Shown here: piece after piece, positions 63,727-64,000 of the stretch | How positions within the stretch are numbered: the stretch's first letter is position 1 | How the letters are laid out: the number at the start of each line of letters is the position of its first letter | From: Haliscomenobacteraceae bacterium | Lineage (GTDB): Bacteria > Bacteroidota > Bacteroidia > Chitinophagales > Saprospiraceae | Direction of reading: 5' to 3' | Length of the DNA stretch: 64,000 bases | NCBI GenBank assembly: GCA_947501115.1 | Contig: CANMVX010000010.1 | Span: 43,495 to 107,494 of the forward strand | The notes under the pieces: generated by a model | Told to the model about the DNA's origin: nothing | The model's input: the letters and a program-made list of their open reading frames with translations, nothing else | Database searches by the model: none | Translations under genes and position numbers: made by a program

Positions 63727-64000
63727 ATGATTATCGCTAATCCTATTTATGATGTTGTATTTAAATATCTGCTGGAGGATGCTGAAATTGCCCTCGATTT
63801 ACTATCTACCATTTTGGGTGAGGAGGTGGTTCAGCTGGAATTTAAACCGCAGGAAACGTCCACTGAAAGTAGCGATAGTATTAAGATTTTAAGATTGGAC
63901 TTCAAGGCAATCATCAAGAAAAAGGATGGTAGCTTATTTAAGGTGCTCATAGAGTTACAAAAGTCAAAACAGGTATTTGATGTGATGCGTTTTAGACGCT
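63727..64000 (+). CDS. Rpn/PD-(D/E)XK nuclease-family protein, N-terminal part
   Basis: The first 91 codons of a second member of the family, cut by the window edge. IIANPIYDVVFKYLLEDAEI matches the start of the upstream copy (TIANPLYDTIFKKLMEND). LRLDFKAIIKKKDGSLFKV then LIELQKSKQVFDVMRF provides the catalytic Asp and Glu-x-Gln-Lys. It is a divergent paralogue, not a recent duplicate. Whether it is complete cannot be seen. Confidence 0.82.
   Translation, partial: MIIANPIYDVVFKYLLEDAEIALDLLSTILGEEVVQLEFKPQETSTESSDSIKILRLDFKAIIKKKDGSLFKVLIELQKSKQVFDVMRFRR

Overview
The window is AT-rich DNA from a member of the Bacteroidota. The evidence is the gene content (TonB-dependent receptor, signal peptides ending in a short Ala-Gln motif, Bacteroidota-type injection-system proteins with DUF4255, DUF5908 and DUF4407) and promoters that fit the Bacteroidota -33 TTTG / -7 TAnnTTTG pattern. 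A Saprospiraceae-like or Chitinophagia-like source is possible, but nothing here fixes the family. No rRNA, tRNA or CRISPR array was seen.

Layout. (1) 1-8.5 kb is mostly housekeeping: the C-terminal end of a VPS10/sortilin-like glycosyl hydrolase, a subtilisin-like protease, a secreted glycerophosphodiester phosphodiesterase, RecQ, FabH and an XdhC-type protein. (2) 8.6-38.0 kb holds an extracellular contractile injection system (eCIS, related to Afp, PVC and MAC). The AAA+ ATPase lies on the plus strand. A TonB-dependent receptor gene follows, and then a continuous minus-strand cluster is read from 37960 down to 12886. Its order is PLD/Ig-like protein, DUF4407 membrane protein, exported protein, GH18 lipoprotein with membrane helices, small membrane protein, DUF4255 cap protein, unknown protein, sheath, tube 1, tube 2, DUF5908, LysM hub protein, VgrG-like spike, PAAR tip, gp25 wedge, J-like baseplate (Afp11), fibre-like protein, second baseplate protein (Afp12) and a very long tape measure. 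(3) 38.1-43.0 kb has a membrane-anchored nSTAND1 NTPase with a C-terminal WD40-like region, divergent from the eCIS cluster, and a gamma-glutamyltransferase.

(4) 43.0-52.8 kb is an exported oxidative carbohydrate cluster. One operon has planctomycete-type cytochrome proteins (PSCyt1/DUF1549/DUF1553, DUF1501, DUF2231-PSCyt1-LRR) and a Tat-exported TIM-barrel isomerase. Divergent from it is a GMC oxidoreductase with its small subunit and a secreted TIM-barrel protein. (5) 52.8-56.2 kb has rmuC, proC and a marR-yceI pair ending in a strong terminator. (6) 56.2-64.0 kb is an accessory region with gene relics, two about 154-bp imperfect direct repeats bracketing a MazEF-type toxin-antitoxin pair, an unknown small protein, a TOTE-type primase-helicase fusion, and two Rpn/PDDEXK-family genes separated by a three-unit tandem repeat.

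The most striking system is the eCIS. Its structural genes form one apparently complete set. They are preceded by an envelope module (DUF4407, exported protein, GH18-membrane fusion, small membrane protein) and a degenerate-PLD/Ig protein whose roles are unknown. No recognisable toxin cargo is present. The tape measure carries a 130-residue tandem duplication, and a hairpin with a T tract separates the high-copy sheath and tube genes from the rest.
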